Shown here: in pieces, positions 62,001 to 64,000 of the stretch
How positions within the stretch are numbered: position 1 is the first letter of the stretch
Layout: every line of letters begins with the position of its first letter
Origin: Oscheius tipulae
Lineage: Eukaryota; Nematoda; Chromadorea; Rhabditida; Rhabditidae
NCBI GenBank assembly: GCA_037178975.1
Contig: JASJZH010000005.1
Coordinates: 6,138,001-6,202,000 of the forward strand
Reading direction: 5' to 3'
Length of the DNA: 64,000 nucleotides
Notes under the pieces: generated by a model
Seen by the model: the letters and a program-made list of their open reading frames with translations, nothing else
The model's database searches: none
Told to the model about the DNA's origin: nothing
Translations under genes and position numbers: made by a program

Positions 62001-62723
62001 GGCGTTGTAGATGTTCTCGATGAAGGGCTGCTTATCCTTGGCCTTGATCACTTTCAGCTGCTCGTTTAGAGCTCCTTCTCGGTTCAATTGCTGCAAACGG
62101 TTAATTGGTAGCAGAAACATATCAGGTTTTTAGTTTCGAGTGCTGGTTAGGAGGTGAGGTACAAAGCGTGCTAGATGTTCTTGTGGAAGAAGATTCAATC
62201 GATTCTCCTCTTTTTCAAGGCACGGCAAACCTGGCCGAGATGCCTTTATCAGTCAGATTTTTTGCGACTTTACAAATGTGGTTCGGCCAGGCTTGCCATC
62301 CCTATTACGAGAAGGTTTCATCCGATTAAACCCTGACTTCGAAGCAGTAAACTGGCATTGGTTGTAGCCTAATTACCGACGTCACCAAACTACCTCCCTA
62401 GAGCACTCTAACCTATGGTGTCCGATCGTTAGAAATGCAGAAGTGGCTTTGTATACCTTGATCTCCTTGATGCATCGCGGATATTCTTCGGATGTGATCA
62501 CACAGAACTTATCGGTCATCTTACTAACGTTGTCCTTGCTGCGCATCTGCAATTTTGTTTTATTGCAGATCTGCTATTAGTGGACTTCTGGTCTGTCGCA
62601 CCAAAAACGCACCTTGATAAACTCAAACATGAAGCTCTTCGCGGCCTCAAGTGTGGAACAGCCTCGGTAGTTTTTTACCGACATCGAAATGGTCGTGTCC
62701 ACAATGAATACTATCAACGTCAT
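59045..62723 (-). CDS. ints-6: Integrator complex subunit 6 (INTS6/DICE1)
   Basis: Subunit of the Integrator complex, which processes snRNA 3' ends and attenuates RNA polymerase II; INTS6 anchors PP2A. The gene starts at 62723 with MTLIVFIVDTTISMSVKNYRG, a von Willebrand A domain with a DxTxS metal site. The VWA continues with GIENYAYGRCPFYIDPVVFIAFTDG and YRWDQKFFSVVLRM. Later conserved blocks are HNSGKNEGFGKPFGFLKM with MPYNYPVLYQLVQDL, RMDTYMDNVPPYYM and, near the C-terminus, HAFGNPFKTDKKNMSIDEV. The C-terminal helical domain (LEHARRHSLRFKRTALAKEL) ends LCPRK. About ten or more short introns; I did not fix every boundary. The middle region is acidic and poorly conserved, as usual. Confidence 0.92.
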
Positions 62724-63527
62724 GTCGCATTGATTTTAGAGCGGCCTTTCTGAAAATGCGCGACTTTGCTATGACTTTTGTGACACAACGCAGCAACAGC
62801 TCAGAGACAGACTGAACTGCGGAATGTGACTCCGCCTCCCTTATATTCGGAACTCCCGCTACGCGCCCATCAATGCGGCGCGGTCATTTGAAATTTTTGG
62901 ACAAACGCCAATCCGGATTTGTCTTTTTCATCCTGTTCAAGTTAGAAATCCAGGAAAACTTCGTTCTCGAATAACTATCAATATTTTTAAAAGCCTCAGG
63001 ACACCCTTCAAGTTTCAGCTCTAGGCTAGAAAATCGATAAACAGTGTAGGAGTAATTACTAATCTGCTTCAGTTAGCTCTGCACCAATGTGAGGTGCGAA
63101 ACACCTGTGGTAGCACGTCCCAACAGATCATAAAGTCGTTCGATGCGATGTCCGATTGCAGCAACCTCGATCTTTTCTTATCCGTCTCTAAAAACTTTTT
63201 TATTTCCGCACACCAGTCTATGTCGGAGCTGCTGCGTGTTTGTCACATTTTGTAAAAAAAAAACATGCAACAAGAAGAGCGGTAATGAAAACGAGAATCT
63301 AAAAATGCGGAGGAAATTCGAATTGGTTCCCAACAGTAAAAGAGCGCGTGAATTTAAACCATCAAAATGATTCAATTCTATTTTCTGTGCAAACCCACTC
63401 AGCCTCGTGCTCCTCTGTAGTATTGTTTGTTTTCAAAGTGTTCGAAAATGTGAAGAGAACCAGTTAGAGTAGACTGTTCCTTATTCCTTGAGTCTTCTTC
63501 CTTCGCAATAAATTTATATTTTCAGCT
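62724..63527. other. Intergenic region between divergent INTS6 and MED14 genes
   Basis: About 800 bp between two divergent transcription-machinery genes. No exon is seen; presumably both promoters. A TTTTCAG acceptor lies just before the MED14 start. Confidence 0.45.
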
Positions 63528-64000
63528 ATGGAAGAAGAGGAAAATAATAAGCCGCAGTTGCCGCTGGTGCCAGCAAATCTGGCCCCAAACACGATCAAGT
63601 TGAGCGATCTGATAGACTTTGCCGTGCAGCAAGTATTCCACGAGATTACAGTCCTTTCCGAGCTGTAAGCTCATCACTTTTATGTGTTTGACATTTCCAT
63701 TTTAGTCTGCCCAAAAAGATGGACGGTGACAGAAAGGTCTCGCTCGTTCAATTCGCTCACAACACTCGAATGCTTTTCGTGAAGCTGCTGGCTCTCGTCA
63801 AATGGGTCAAATCCTCCAAGAAGTTCGAGCAATGCACGGTAAACTTACATATTTTTTAGTTCGACATCCTTCTTTACAGGCAATTAGCTATTTTCTGGAA
63901 CAACAAGGCCAGTTGCTGCTCGACTCCGCGGACCGTCTCTTCCACATCCGCGAGGAAATGACCTACGCTCGTCTGCCTCCTTTTCAACTGTCTGAAGCTG
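63528..64000 (+). CDS. mdt-14: Mediator subunit 14 (MED14/RGR-1), cut by the window end
   Basis: Scaffold subunit linking Mediator head, middle and tail. Exons seen: 63528-63664, 63706-63838 and 63880 to the window edge. The sequence shows the MED14 N-terminal signature: IKLSDLIDFAVQQVFHEITVLSE, LPKKMDGDRKVSLVQFAHNTRMLFVKLLALVKW, and ISYFLEQQGQLLLDSADRLF. The start lies 4 nt behind a TTTTCAG site, compatible with trans-splicing. Only the first ~130 residues of a protein normally over 1000 residues long are in the window. Confidence 0.93.

Overview
This window looks like nuclear DNA of a free-living or parasitic nematode in the Chromadorea, but not C. elegans itself. The evidence is dense multi-exon genes with introns mostly of 35-60 nt ending in TTTNCAG, and nematode-style families: astacin (NAS) proteases with EGF, CUB and ShKT domains, a C-type lectin fused to a CUB domain, and a CPR cathepsin B. 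Several start codons sit directly behind a splice acceptor, as expected for trans-splicing. Gene calls come from reading exons, splice sites and phases by eye. Most models sum to a multiple of three, but individual boundaries may be off by a base or two.

Layout: 0.1-11.1 kb is tightly packed housekeeping genes: a puromycin-sensitive aminopeptidase, TAPT1, a MIA40-like protein (minus strand), MRTO4, an NDUFB11-like protein and a choline/ethanolamine phosphotransferase. Then comes a broken astacin gene (12.3-13.3 kb, minus). A gene-poor stretch follows that holds a miRNA-like hairpin at 14.9 kb. A KCNQ potassium channel lies at 18.2-23.0 kb, a class A GPCR with a divergent DRY motif at 23.1-24.9 kb (minus), a cathepsin B at 28.1-29.6 kb, and an unrecognised four-TM protein at 29.7-31.0 kb (minus). 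A second gene-poor region (31-35.5 kb) carries a 425-bp fold-back element. Next are a second astacin fragment (plus), an intact astacin (minus, 36.4-39.0 kb), a C-type lectin (39.9-41.6 kb) and an NHE6/7/9-type Na+/H+ exchanger (41.9-46.7 kb, minus). The long first intron of the exchanger holds a signal-peptide exon on the opposite strand. The last third is chromatin and transcription machinery: a BET double-bromodomain protein (47.3-53.4 kb, minus), RUVBL2, mitochondrial ribosomal protein mL51 (minus), Integrator subunit 6 (minus) and the start of Mediator MED14.

The most striking feature is in the BET gene. Two consecutive 120-nt exons, both phase 0, encode alternative versions of the second half of bromodomain 1 and are separated by only 23 nt. 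That is too short to splice, so the exons must be used mutually exclusively. One version has a BD1-like acetyl-lysine loop and the other a BD2-like loop.

Functional grouping: four genes near the right end (BET, RUVBL2, INTS6, MED14) all act in RNA polymerase II transcription. The NAS, CLEC and CPR genes are secreted, gut- or cuticle-type products and show local duplication and decay. Three same-strand pairs or trios with gaps of about 160-320 bp could be operons.
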